Assembly (NCBI RefSeq): GCF_013085545.1
Contig: NZ_CP039543.1
Coordinates: 3,255,322-3,319,321 of the forward strand
Length of the DNA: 64,000 nt
From: Oceanidesulfovibrio marinus
GTDB taxonomy: Bacteria > Desulfobacterota > Desulfovibrionia > Desulfovibrionales > Desulfovibrionaceae
Reading direction: 5' to 3'
In this document: piece by piece, positions 9,906-20,153 of the stretch
Layout of the letters: each line of letters starts with the position of its first letter
Position numbering within the stretch: position 1 is the first letter of the stretch
Program-made: the position numbers and the translations under genes
Notes under the pieces: generated by a model
What the model was told of the DNA's origin: nothing
Database searches by the model: none
Seen by the model: the letters and a program-made list of their open reading frames with translations, nothing else

Positions 9906-11006
9906 TCATTGGTCATTCCCATCTTCAGAGAGCGATGACTGATGCTTGCGGTACAAGCCGCGGAACTGGTCGTATGTCAGACCCAGCAGCTCGGCCGCCC
10001 GGCGCTGGTTGTATCGAGACTCGGCCAGGGCGCCGCGCAAGGCGGTGCGCTCCACCTCGGCGATCCGTTCCTTGAGCGGCAGCGTGTCCAGAGGATCCGG
10101 GTCACTGTCTTTCTGTGGAGCTGCGATCAGTTCGGACGCGGTGTTCTCCACACTGTGCGTTTTGGCGTGATGGCCGGCAACGGAAGTATGGCCGCCCTCC
10201 TCTACCTTGGGCCGGTACGGTGACTCGAAGGGGTCGAACACGAGATCGACTGCCTGGATCGTACCGTTCGGACTGCGCGACACGGCGCGTTCCACAACAT
10301 TCTTCAGCTCGCGCACGTTGCCAGGCCAGGAGTACTCGGCAAGGCGGTCCATGGCGTCGGGGGAGAACTCGGGCAACTCGTCCCGGCCCAGCTCGGACGC
10401 CATGCGCGCGGCAAAGTGCGTGGCGATGAGCTGTACGTCCTCGCCCCGTTCCCGCAGTGGCGGCAGGGTCAGCACCTCGAAGCACAACCTGTCCAGCAGA
10501 TCGCGCTTGAACCGGCCGGCCGCGGCCATGGCGGGCAGATCCACATTGGTGGCTGCGATGACGCGCACGTCCACAGCCGTGGGCTCGGATGAGCCCAGGC
10601 GCTCGAACACGCCATACTCCACCACGCGCAGAATTTTCTCCTGCAAAGTCATGGGCATGTTGGCGAGCTCGTCCAGGAACAGCGTACCGCGGTCGGCAAC
10701 CTCGAACCGGCCCCGCCGTCTGCCGGCCGCGCCGGTGAATGCGCCTGGCTCGTGGCCGAAGAGCTCGGCCTCCTGCAACGATGGTGCGAGGGCCGCGCAG
10801 TTAAGGGTGACGAACCGCGCCTGCCAGCGCTGGGAGAGATAGTGCAGCCGTGCCGCGGCAAGCTCCTTGCCGGTGCCGCGCTCGCCCACGATGATGATGG
10901 GGCGGTCTACTTTTGCCACGCGGGCAAGCTCGTCGCGGAAGGCGAGAAAGGTCTCGCTGCTGCCTACGAGGTCCATGGACGCCGGGTCGTTTCGAATAAG
11001 CTCCAT
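9906..11006 (-). CDS. pspF: Phage shock protein operon transcriptional activator (sigma-54 enhancer-binding protein)
   Basis: PspF (366 residues) is a sigma-54 activator without a receiver domain that drives the psp membrane-stress operon and is held inactive by PspA. It begins directly with the AAA+ domain: Walker A GERGTGKE (residues 41-48), the sigma-54-contacting GAFTGA loop (88-93), Walker B GTLFLDE (107-113) and the WPGNVRELKNVVERAV region. A linker of about 60 residues leads to a C-terminal Fis-type helix-turn-helix (NQRRAAELLGLTYDQFRGL). It diverges from pspABC, the classical arrangement, and two palindromes that fit its binding sites lie directly upstream of its own start. Slightly longer than E. 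coli PspF because of the linker. Confidence 0.93.
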   Translation of the reverse strand: MELIRNDPASMDLVGSSETFLAFRDELARVAKVDRPIIIVGERGTGKELAAARLHYLSQRWQARFVTLNCAALAPSLQEAELFGHEPGAFTGAAGRRRGRFEVADRGTLFLDELANMPMTLQEKILRVVEYGVFERLGSSEPTAVDVRVIAATNVDLPAMAAAGRFKRDLLDRLCFEVLTLPPLRERGEDVQLIATHFAARMASELGRDELPEFSPDAMDRLAEYSWPGNVRELKNVVERAVSRSPNGTIQAVDLVFDPFESPYRPKVEEGGHTSVAGHHAKTHSVENTASELIAAPQKDSDPDPLDTLPLKERIAEVERTALRGALAESRYNQRRAAELLGLTYDQFRGLYRKHQSSLSEDGNDQ

Positions 11007-11028
11007 ATGGTTATGTATGCCCTACTTT

Positions 11029-11060
11029 GGTTTAAAAAACCATATTACGGTTTATTAACC
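11029..11060. promoter_or_regulatory. Tandem palindromes, candidate PspF upstream activating sites
   Basis: GGTTTAAAAAACC (11029-11041) and GGTTTATTAACC (11049-11060) are two similar palindromes whose centres are about 20 bp apart, i.e. two helical turns. They lie about 90-115 bp upstream of the pspA sigma-54 promoter and about 25 bp from the pspF start, the position expected of PspF enhancer sites that also repress pspF. Confidence 0.65.
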
Positions 11061-11141
11061 CATAGAAAATGACGCCATCACAAAAGTTTCACGTGCAACA
11101 GCTCCTTGCTTTTCAGTATGATAGATTTAGTTACAGGACGT

Positions 11142-11156
11142 TGGCACACATCCTGC
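11142..11156 (+). promoter_or_regulatory. Sigma-54 (-24/-12) promoter of pspABC
   Basis: TGGCACACATCCTGC has the invariant GG (11143-11144) and GC (11155-11156) with the required 10-bp spacing and the consensus TGGCAC -24 element. Transcription would start near 11168, about 50 bp before pspA, which follows a PspF-activated pattern. Confidence 0.8.
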
Positions 11157-11219
11157 CTGTAGAGCGGCACAGGATGAACGCCAACCGCCGCTTTGAGCGC
11201 GGCGAGAACGGAGGACGGT

Positions 11220-11918
11220 ATGGGTATCTTCACACGCTTCAAGGACATCGTCAGCGCGAACATCAACGCGATGCTCGACCGCGCCGAGGACCCTGAGAAG
11301 CTCATCAAGCTCATGGTCCGCGAGATGGAGGACACCCTTGTGGAGTTGAAGTCCGCCTGCGCCGCGACCATGGCGGACCGTTCACGCGCCGCGAGGGAGA
11401 TGGACGACGTGCAGGAACGCGTGGACACCTGGGCCGCCCGGGCTGAGCTGGCCGTGCAAAAGGGCCGCGACGACCTGGCCCGCGAGGCGCTTATGGAGAA
11501 GCGCCGGCATCAGGAACGCGCCGACCATCTGGACGAGGAGCTGACCAAGCTGGACGCCCTCGTGGAGCAGTCCCAGGACGATATTCACGCCCTGGAGGAC
11601 AAGCTGGAGCACGCCCGCGAGAAGAAGCGCCTGCTCGTGCAGCGGCACATCCGCGCCAATACGCAGAAGCGCGCCAACGAGGACATCCGCCGCGCCGAGA
11701 GCCAGGACGCCATGCTGCGCTTCGAGCAGTTCGAGCAGCGCATCGAGCGCATGGAGGCCGAGGCTGAGATCTCCAAGCCGCGCCGCCACAGCAGCCTGGA
11801 GGAAGAGTTCGCCATACTGGAGTCCGACGGCGACATCGAGGAAGAGCTCCGGAACATCAAGGAAGGCGCGAAGAAGCCTGCGTCTGGACAACAGGCCGCC
11901 GAGGGCACTAAGGAATGA
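11220..11918 (+). CDS. pspA: Phage shock protein A
   Basis: PspA (232 residues) is an ESCRT-III-related coiled-coil protein that binds stressed inner membrane and inhibits PspF. It starts with the canonical MGIFTRFKDIVSANINAMLD amphipathic helix, then a long heptad-rich coiled coil to about residue 190, and ends in a lysine/alanine-rich tail slightly longer than in E. coli (222 residues). The ATG at 11220 is preceded by GGAGG at good spacing. It is the first gene of the sigma-54-driven pspABC operon. Confidence 0.96.
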   Translation: MGIFTRFKDIVSANINAMLDRAEDPEKLIKLMVREMEDTLVELKSACAATMADRSRAAREMDDVQERVDTWAARAELAVQKGRDDLAREALMEKRRHQERADHLDEELTKLDALVEQSQDDIHALEDKLEHAREKKRLLVQRHIRANTQKRANEDIRRAESQDAMLRFEQFEQRIERMEAEAEISKPRRHSSLEEEFAILESDGDIEEELRNIKEGAKKPASGQQAAEGTKE

Positions 11919-11956
11919 CGATCAACGCTCACGCAGCGAGATCGGAGTAACGCGCA

Positions 11957-12241
11957 ATGTTCCACCACTTTCCCTTCATGTTCCTCATCTGGTTCGTCGT
12001 CCTGCCAGTCGGACTGGTGATGCTCGTGGTCTATGGCATGGCCCGGATCTTCAGAAAGAGCGACACAGAGGAACGAGCGGCCCGCGATGAAGAGGCGCGC
12101 CTCAATCATGAGCTTGTCGATTCCATGGATCGGCTGGAACGGCGCATCGAGTCGCTAGAAACGATTCTGCATGACCACATGACCCCAACCGGCGAGGAGG
12201 ACGCCCCTCCACCGCCGCCCCATAACAAGGATCAACGATGA
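11957..12241 (+). CDS. pspB: Phage shock protein B (PspB-like membrane protein)
   Basis: A 94-residue protein with one N-terminal membrane helix (about residues 8-30), then a charged coiled-coil segment and a proline-rich acidic tail (PPPPP near the end). This architecture and its position between pspA and pspC identify it as PspB, which with PspC forms the inner-membrane sensor that recruits PspA. The sequence itself is short and not strongly diagnostic. Its last bases overlap the pspC start by 4 bp (ATGA). Confidence 0.8.
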   Translation: MFHHFPFMFLIWFVVLPVGLVMLVVYGMARIFRKSDTEERAARDEEARLNHELVDSMDRLERRIESLETILHDHMTPTGEEDAPPPPPHNKDQR

Positions 12242-12666
12242 ACTATGGAAGACGACGTGGACCATACCGCGCCCGCGACGGCGCCATTCTCGGCGTGATC
12301 AAGGGGCTTGCGGAGTACTTCAGCTTCCCGGTCTTCTGGATGCGGGTGATAGGCGTGTTCTTCATGCTGGCAACCGGTTTCTGGCCGGCGGTCTTCGTGT
12401 ACCTCATCGTGGCGCTGATCATGAAGCCCACGCCCCGGGAGTATGCACAGCCCTGCGGCAACCAGGGTAGCTACGAGTCTGGCCAATCCGCCCAATCCGG
12501 CCGGTACAGTCAGACTTCCTGTGGACCGCAGCCCTCCCGGGCCCAGCAGCTCAAGAAGCGGTTTGACCGTCTGGAGCAGCGCATCCGCCGCATGGAGGAC
12601 GTGGTCACCAGCCGGGAGTTCGAATGGGATTCGCGCATGGGGCGTCGCCGCCAGTCACAGCGCTGA
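12238..12666 (+). CDS. pspC: Phage shock protein C
   Basis: PspC (142 residues) has the PspC domain (GVIKGLAEYF followed by two membrane-spanning segments over about residues 30-62) and a C-terminal cytoplasmic/periplasmic coiled coil (QLKKRFDRLEQRIRRMEDVV) resembling the leucine-zipper region of PspC. It senses membrane stress with PspB. The start overlaps the pspB stop by 4 bp. A strong terminator follows 24 bp after the stop, so pspABC form the whole operon, with no pspD or pspE nearby. Confidence 0.92.
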   Translation: MNYGRRRGPYRARDGAILGVIKGLAEYFSFPVFWMRVIGVFFMLATGFWPAVFVYLIVALIMKPTPREYAQPCGNQGSYESGQSAQSGRYSQTSCGPQPSRAQQLKKRFDRLEQRIRRMEDVVTSREFEWDSRMGRRRQSQR

Positions 12667-12690
12667 CCTGAATAATTCTGATGCACCAAC

Positions 12691-12733
12691 AAAAAGGCGC
12701 GCCGCCCGGACTGAGGGGAGCGCGCCTTTTTTC
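12691..12733 (+). terminator. Rho-independent terminator of pspABC
   Basis: GGCGCGC (12696-12702) pairs with GCGCGCC (12720-12726), flanked by a run of A's upstream and T's downstream (12727-12732), a textbook and potentially bidirectional terminator. Confidence 0.9.
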
Positions 12734-12759
12734 GTGTCCAAGCAGTTGGACGATTTATG

Positions 12760-12773
12760 TCCAAAATTTTGGA
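12760..12773. repeat. 14-bp perfect palindrome TCCAAAATTTTGGA
   Basis: This perfect palindrome lies in the 131-bp gap between pspC and the YdcZ-like gene, just after a second small inverted repeat (GTCCAA-N4-TTGGAC, 12736-12751). Its function is unknown. The 12-mer GTCCAAAATTTT recurs at 34361-34372. Confidence 0.5.
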
Positions 12774-12797
12774 TATAGTGAACGCGTGGATTGGGCT

Positions 12798-13238
12798 CTA
12801 CTTGCGAACGAGCAATACGCCCGCGAACACCAGAACTACGCCGAGAATGCGCATGGGCGACGCTGTCTTGACCGGGAAGTCGAGCAGGCCGTAGTGGTCC
12901 ACGATGAGCGAAGACAGCATCTGCGCAAAGACGATGGTGGCGAGCATGGTGGTTGCGCCCAGGCGCGGGGCCAGAAAGATGGTGACGCTCACGAAAATTG
13001 CGCCAAGCACACCGCCCGACCAGTACCACCACGATGTCTGATCCGCTGCGCCGCGGAGGGTAAACCCGGTCTTGACCAGGGCCAGGTAGATCGCCAGAGC
13101 GAGCGTGCCCACCAGGAAAGAAATAAAGGCGGCGGGGACAGGACCGCCGATATGCGTACCCAGCCGGGCGTTGATGCCGGCCTGCACAGGAACGCACATG
13201 CCAGCGGCCAGCGCGAGGAGCAAGTAACTCCAGTTCAT
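12798..13238 (-). CDS. YdcZ/DUF606-type DMT-family membrane protein
   Basis: A 146-residue protein with about five predicted membrane helices, matching the DMT-superfamily DUF606/YdcZ family of half-size transporters (PVQAGINARLGTHIGGPVPAAFISFLVGT is the family-typical N-terminal stretch, here split across helices 1-2). Members are proposed exporters but substrates are mostly unknown. The ATG at 13238 follows GGAGG at about nine bases; an earlier in-frame ATG sits on the ribosome-binding site and is rejected. It stands alone. Confidence 0.82.
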   Translation of the reverse strand: MNWSYLLLALAAGMCVPVQAGINARLGTHIGGPVPAAFISFLVGTLALAIYLALVKTGFTLRGAADQTSWWYWSGGVLGAIFVSVTIFLAPRLGATTMLATIVFAQMLSSLIVDHYGLLDFPVKTASPMRILGVVLVFAGVLLVRK

Positions 13239-13492
13239 CGAAATCATCCTCCAGTGAATCAATGTCTGCAAAACCGAGGAACGCACTATAGAGCGCATGA
13301 ATTTGGCGGGCAAGGCTATTTAGAGGAATTACCAATCGTTGTGCATTCATGCCCGTCACGAACCTGCGTACACGGCATGGCTGAGCCGCCTGATCTTTTC
13401 TCCTGCATGTTTCTATTGATTCCTTGCGCTTGAATCGTTCACAATACGATCACTGCGCTCAACCAGACACAACGTATTTGGAATCGACAGCC

Positions 13493-14248
13493 ATGGACAC
13501 CATCGACATCTTCGCGGTTTTCGACAGCGCATCGCCCCTCATCCAGGCAGAGTATATCCTGCTGCTCGTCATGTCCCTGGCAGGCTGGGCGATAATCTTC
13601 GCCAAGGCCATCCAGTTCTACCGGGCGCGCAAGGACGTGGAGCGCGACCTCGACGCCATCAACAATATCCGCTCCATGGACGAGCTGGTTCAGGATATGC
13701 GCAACGGCTCGGACACGGTCTCGCGCAAGCTCATCCGTGAAGGCGTGCTGGAGTACGAGCAGCTGCAGCGGGTGGAGGCCACTCCGGGGGAACGGGCGCG
13801 CATCCTGCTGGAGAACGTGCGGCAGGCCATGCAGGAGGAAGGCATCGCCAGCTCGCGCCGGCTCTCCAAGAGCCTGGACTTCCTGGCCATGTCGGCCAAC
13901 GCTGCGCCGCTCATGGGCCTGTTCGGCACGGTTTGGGGCATCTTCCACTCATTCCAAGGGTTTTCCGCCATGAAGCAAGCGAGCCTCATGGTGGTGGGAG
14001 CCGGCCTGGCCGAAGCGCTGGGCACCACCATCGCCGGCCTGCTCGTGGCCATACCGGCCTCGGTGGCCTATAACTTCCTGGTGGGCAAGCTTCTTTCGCT
14101 GGAGGACGGCCTGCAGGCCATCTCGGTCGTTTTCATGACGATCATGAAGCAGGACCTGGCCGAGCATGTGGAGCCGCTGCAGATAGGAGAGACGAAACGA
14201 TCCGAGGAGCAATCCTTTCCGGCATTGCAACTTGGCCGGAAACGTTGA
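13493..14248 (+). CDS. MotA/TolQ/ExbB proton-channel family protein (TolQ-like)
   Basis: The 251-residue inner-membrane protein has the TolQ/ExbB topology: one N-terminal membrane helix (about residues 18-40), a cytoplasmic loop of about 90 residues, then two membrane helices carrying the family motif (PLMGLFGTVWGIFHSF and AEALGTTIAGLLVAIPA). Such proteins work with TolR/ExbD partners to transduce proton motive force to periplasmic systems. Here no TolR/ExbD homologue is adjacent: the next gene is a PilZ protein and a terminator separates them. The ribosome-binding site is weak. It may pair with a partner encoded elsewhere. Confidence 0.85.
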   Translation: MDTIDIFAVFDSASPLIQAEYILLLVMSLAGWAIIFAKAIQFYRARKDVERDLDAINNIRSMDELVQDMRNGSDTVSRKLIREGVLEYEQLQRVEATPGERARILLENVRQAMQEEGIASSRRLSKSLDFLAMSANAAPLMGLFGTVWGIFHSFQGFSAMKQASLMVVGAGLAEALGTTIAGLLVAIPASVAYNFLVGKLLSLEDGLQAISVVFMTIMKQDLAEHVEPLQIGETKRSEEQSFPALQLGRKR

Positions 14249-14295
14249 AAATATCCTGTATCCAAAAAATCTATTCCCTATTATTTTGTTATATA

Positions 14296-14304
14296 TTATT
14301 CACT
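14296..14304 (+). promoter_or_regulatory. DnaA-box-like sequence (8/9 match)
   Basis: TTATTCACT differs by one base from the DnaA-box consensus TTATNCACA and lies in an AT-rich stretch (14279-14303) that could be a DNA-unwinding element. It is part of the candidate oriC region together with two boxes at 14755 and 14782. Confidence 0.4.
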
Positions 14305-14346
14305 TCCTGGACATCATCGCCTATTCGTTCTAGGTCAGGAATTATA

Positions 14347-14380
14347 CCCCAAAGGGTGAAGCTGCCTTTGGGGTTTTGTT
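14347..14380 (+). terminator. Rho-independent terminator of the TolQ-like gene
   Basis: CCCCAAAGG (14347-14355) and CCTTTGGGG (14365-14373) form a perfect nine-base-pair hairpin followed by TTTTGTT, separating the TolQ-like gene from the PilZ gene. Confidence 0.85.
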
Positions 14381-14424
14381 ACGGCGCATCAACTGACGGA
14401 CCAAACCAGAAATGGGAGGTTCTC

Positions 14425-14763
14425 GTGAGTAATGTTTCCGACGAGGAAAGACGCCGCTGGATGCGCGTCGTCATCTCCGATTCCCAGGGCGACAATCAGG
14501 TCATCATCCACCGCGACAATCACGAGCCGTTTTACGCCAAAATCGTAGACTTCAGCCTGGGCGGTCTGAAGCTTCTCTGCTCGGACGAGGAAGGCCAGTG
14601 CACCCTGCCCTGCCCTGCCCTCAAACACGGCGAACGCCTGTACATCGAGCGGTGCAACGTGGAGCCGTATTGCCAGCTTCTTTCCAACCTTGAGGTCCAC
14701 GTTGTCTGGAGCAGCGGTGACGCCGTGGGATGCTGCTTCGAAATAGATAACAATTGTGGATAA
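14425..14763 (+). CDS. PilZ-domain protein (c-di-GMP binding)
   Basis: The 112-residue protein is essentially a single PilZ domain. It shows the RxxxR motif (RRWMR) near the N-terminus and the DFSLGG motif, which together bind cyclic di-GMP. The downstream target is unknown. The GTG start at 14425 is chosen because GGGAGG precedes it at a good distance; an extended version would begin upstream of the tolQ terminator, which is implausible. Its stop codon overlaps a perfect DnaA box, placing it at the edge of the candidate replication origin. Confidence 0.85.
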   Translation: MSNVSDEERRRWMRVVISDSQGDNQVIIHRDNHEPFYAKIVDFSLGGLKLLCSDEEGQCTLPCPALKHGERLYIERCNVEPYCQLLSNLEVHVVWSSGDAVGCCFEIDNNCG

Positions 14764-14790
14764 TTACTCTGGCGTTATTTTGTATTCACA
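14755..14790. promoter_or_regulatory. DnaA boxes of the candidate oriC upstream of dnaA
   Basis: TGTGGATAA (14755-14763) is a perfect reverse-orientation DnaA box and GTATTCACA (14782-14790) is an 8/9 forward box. They sit between pilZ and dnaA in AT-richer DNA, consistent with the initiator-binding part of the origin or of the dnaA promoter. Confidence 0.6.
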
Positions 14791-15069
14791 GCAGTTTAGA
14801 GTTTGAATTCCTGCGAAAATCTGGTATGACTCCGCGAGCGTCCACAGTGGGCGGCGGCACGGCCTGACACGTTGCGAATTCGGCGCCGGATTCGCGGAAG
14901 AGCCGTAGCGCCGGACAAGACGCCGGTTGCCGCTACGTCCCATCCACGTACTAATCCGACGCTACTCCCGTGTTGATGGTCGAGCCATGGCGAGAACGGC
15001 GAGCCGGTCGCTGTTGATACGCCTCTTTTTACCTTTACTCGAACGCATACCGGTCCCCCCGATTCAAAC
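14764..15069. other. 306-bp pilZ-dnaA intergenic region (candidate oriC)
   Basis: No gene was seen. Its left end is AT-rich with DnaA boxes. The right three quarters are GC-rich with short inverted repeats such as GAATTCGGCGCCGGATTC. Given the dnaA-dnaN-gyrB-gyrA order that follows, this is the most likely place for the chromosomal origin, although only two to three DnaA boxes are visible. Confidence 0.5.
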
Positions 15070-16350
15070 TTGAAAGACAGCCTGCGCCAACATCTCCGCC
15101 AGTCGTGCACGGACGAAGAGCTCAAGCGGTGGTTCGACCCGCTTGTGATTACGCCGTGCGACGAGGAGAGATGCTTCACCATCCGGTTTCCGCATCGCTT
15201 TTTCGCTGAATGGTTCTCCACCACGGTGCGCGACAAGTTCGAGGAGCAGCTGTCCCTGTTCCTGGGACCGGGCTATACCCTGCGTTATGCCGACAACAAC
15301 CACGACAGGACCGCTGCCGGCGCCGCCGCCATTGGCGCGTCCACTCGCACGGATTTCCCCTTCGGCCACGCCTTCACCCTGGAAAACTACATAGCCAACC
15401 AGAAGAACCACTTCCCCCTGGCCACGGCCAGGCAGGTGGCGAAAGCGCGCGAAACGCAGTACAACCCCTTCGTCATCTGCGGTCCCTCAGGATCGGGAAA
15501 GACGCACCTACTCAAGGCGATGGCCAACGAGATGAGCAAGACCGTGGATTCCAACGCCATCTTCTACGGTACGCCGGATGATCTGCGGGTCATGGTAGGC
15601 TCCAATAGCGGCACGCTCAAGGAGCGGTTCAACGATCACGTGTGTCTGGTGCTGGACGACTTCCACAGGGTGCAGGATCTGCCCGGAGTGCACGAGGCCC
15701 TGCTTGAGCTGTTCGACGATTTTCACGACTCCGGCCGGCAGATGCTCTTTGCCAGCACGCAGGGCGTGGCCGGCATGGACAACCTGCCCACGAGCCTCAA
15801 GTCCCGCGTGGAGGGCGGGCTGGTCATTACGCTCAAGCAGCACGATCTCGACGTGCGCACCCGCTACGTGAAACGGCTCTGCCAGTCCAAGCGGCTCAAG
15901 CTCACCAAGACGCAGATGCTGACCCTGGCCCAACGGTTCGAGGACTTCCGCTTCCTCCAGGGCATCCTGCTCAAGCTCTTTGCCTTCAAGGAGCTGGTGC
16001 ACAAGGAGATTCAGGACAAGGACTTCCAGTCCATCCTGCAGTATGCCGAGGAAACCCCGGCGAGCCGCGTGGACCCCGATAAAATCATGCACGTGGTGGC
16101 CGACCACTTCCAGGTGCCCGTGCATGAGCTGGCTGGACACAAAAGGAGTCAGAACATAGTCTTCGCCAGGCAGATGGGCATCTACCTGTGCCGTTCGTTG
16201 CTGGGGTTATCTTACCCGGCGCTGGGACGTCTTTTCGGCGGCAAGGACCACTCCACGGCGATGTACGCGGTGAAGAAGATCGACGAGCGCATGGCCGATG
16301 ATCCGGCCGTGAAACACCTTGTCACGCAGCTGAAGAAAAAATGTTCGTAA
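15070..16350 (+). CDS. dnaA: Chromosomal replication initiator protein DnaA
   Basis: DnaA binds boxes at oriC and opens the duplex. The 426-residue protein has an N-terminal domain I (LRQHLRQSCTDEELKRWFDPL), a short linker, the AAA+ domain with Walker A GPSGSGKT (about residues 138-145) and Walker B LVLDDFH (about 193-199), and the C-terminal DNA-binding domain with the signature GGKDHSTAMYAVKKI (about 391-405). It is slightly shorter than the usual 440-470 because the domain II linker is short. The start is TTG at 15070 with no clear ribosome-binding site; it fits domain I, and no ATG start gives a better N-terminus. dnaN follows after 173 bp. Confidence 0.93.
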   Translation: MKDSLRQHLRQSCTDEELKRWFDPLVITPCDEERCFTIRFPHRFFAEWFSTTVRDKFEEQLSLFLGPGYTLRYADNNHDRTAAGAAAIGASTRTDFPFGHAFTLENYIANQKNHFPLATARQVAKARETQYNPFVICGPSGSGKTHLLKAMANEMSKTVDSNAIFYGTPDDLRVMVGSNSGTLKERFNDHVCLVLDDFHRVQDLPGVHEALLELFDDFHDSGRQMLFASTQGVAGMDNLPTSLKSRVEGGLVITLKQHDLDVRTRYVKRLCQSKRLKLTKTQMLTLAQRFEDFRFLQGILLKLFAFKELVHKEIQDKDFQSILQYAEETPASRVDPDKIMHVVADHFQVPVHELAGHKRSQNIVFARQMGIYLCRSLLGLSYPALGRLFGGKDHSTAMYAVKKIDERMADDPAVKHLVTQLKKKCS

Positions 16351-16422
16351 CCTGTCGCTCCATGAACATGTATGCACCCGGTAGGAAGCGTCCGGCATTT
16401 GCGTGTTCGTGATGACGATTTT

Positions 16423-16432
16423 GTGTCGACAC
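16423..16432. repeat. 10-bp palindrome GTGTCGACAC between dnaA and dnaN
   Basis: A perfect palindrome lies 92 bp upstream of the dnaN start in the dnaA-dnaN gap. It could be a regulatory site for the dnaN-gyrB transcript; no match to a known box was recognised. Confidence 0.4.
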
Positions 16433-16523
16433 GATTGTTCAAATAAAGTTTCTGTCCTTTCAACTGGTTACGCCAGTTGCGAACACATTGGACAGACCTA
16501 ATAACAACGACGAGGGAGATTGT

Positions 16524-17690
16524 ATGATTGTTAAAGTTTATAAAGAGGACATCCTCGAAGGTCTCCAGAAGTCGGCCAACATCATACCGGCCAAGACTGG
16601 CGCAGCATATCTGCGGACCATCTGGGTGAAGGCGGAGAACGGACAGCTCTCCCTGATGTCCACGGACTCGAACCTCGAGTTCGCCGGCTCCTACCAGGCC
16701 GAGATAGTCGAGGAAGGTCTCGCCGGCGTGCAGGGCCGCTCCTTCTACGACCTCGTCAAAAGGCTGCCTCCAGGCGAGATCACACTCAAGCTCGAGAGCG
16801 ACGGCCGCACCATGATCATCGAGCAGAACCAGCGGAACTACAAGCTGCCCACCAACGACGTTACCTGGTTCCAGAACCTCAACGCCTTCCCGGACGTGCA
16901 GACAGTGGTCTGGTCGGGCGATTACCTCGAAGAGCTCATCGACCGCGTGGCCTACTGCATCTCGGACGAGGACACCATGGAGGCCATCGCCTGCATGAGC
17001 ATGAAGCCCTCGCCCGAGGAAGGCGCCGACGGCAAGCTGGAGGCGTGCGGCCTCAACGGCCACCAGTTCTCCATGGTCTCCTTTGTCAATCAGGATCTTG
17101 CCGAGATCATTCCGGAAGAAGGCATCCTGATCCAGAAGAAGTACATCATGGAGCTCAAGAAGTGGCTGGCCAGCGACTCCGTAGAGCTCGCCATCAGCGA
17201 GAAGCGCCTCTTTTTCCGCAGCGGCGACGGCCGGGAGACCTTCAGCCTGCCGCTCTCCTACTACCAGTACCCGGACTACCGGAACTTCCTCTCCAAGCTG
17301 AAGGAAGACTCGGTCTCCACCCTGGGCGTGAACCGCGCGGCCCTGGCCGACTCCCTGGAGCGCCTGCTCATTTTCAACACCGAGAACAACCGCTGCACCT
17401 ACTTTGATTTCGGCGGCGATGGCCTTGTGCTCACCACCCAGGGCCAGGAAGTGGGCTCGGCCAAGGAGACCCTGGAAGCCGACTTCAAGGGCGATCTCAA
17501 GCGCATCGCGTTCCCCACGCGCAATCTCATAGAAATGCTGGGCCATTTCGCCTCTGAGTCTGTGGGCTTCACCCTGACCGGGGCCGAGGGTCCGTGCGGC
17601 ATTCGAGGCGAGGATGATCCCGACTATCTCACCATCATCATGCCGATGAAGATAGTCGAGGAGACGTATTATAGTGAGGAAGACATTTAA
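16524..17690 (+). CDS. dnaN: DNA polymerase III beta subunit (sliding clamp)
   Basis: DnaN (388 residues) forms the ring-shaped dimer that tethers polymerase III to DNA. The sequence shows three clamp-fold domains with family features such as LRTIWVKAENGQLSLMSTD in domain I and a C-terminus ending in a DPDYLTIIMPMK-type motif. The length is in the normal 365-390 range. The ATG at 16524 is preceded by GAGGGAGA; the longer frame adds 12 residues without homology. It is followed directly by gyrB, whose ATG abuts the dnaN stop. Confidence 0.96.
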   Translation: MIVKVYKEDILEGLQKSANIIPAKTGAAYLRTIWVKAENGQLSLMSTDSNLEFAGSYQAEIVEEGLAGVQGRSFYDLVKRLPPGEITLKLESDGRTMIIEQNQRNYKLPTNDVTWFQNLNAFPDVQTVVWSGDYLEELIDRVAYCISDEDTMEAIACMSMKPSPEEGADGKLEACGLNGHQFSMVSFVNQDLAEIIPEEGILIQKKYIMELKKWLASDSVELAISEKRLFFRSGDGRETFSLPLSYYQYPDYRNFLSKLKEDSVSTLGVNRAALADSLERLLIFNTENNRCTYFDFGGDGLVLTTQGQEVGSAKETLEADFKGDLKRIAFPTRNLIEMLGHFASESVGFTLTGAEGPCGIRGEDDPDYLTIIMPMKIVEETYYSEEDI

Positions 17691-20090
<2,400 letters not shown>

Positions 20091-20100
20091 ACGATGGAAC

Positions 20101-20124
20101 ACGGCGCCCACCCGGGTGCCGTTT
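20101..20124 (+). terminator. Hairpin between gyrB and gyrA (possible attenuator)
   Basis: ACGGCGCCC and GGGTGCCGT form a nine-pair hairpin with one G-T pair and a four-base loop, followed by TTTAAAA. It could attenuate read-through from gyrB into gyrA or stabilise the mRNA; the U-tract is short. Confidence 0.45.
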
Positions 20125-20153
20125 AAAATCCAAGCAACAACAGGATCACGTAC

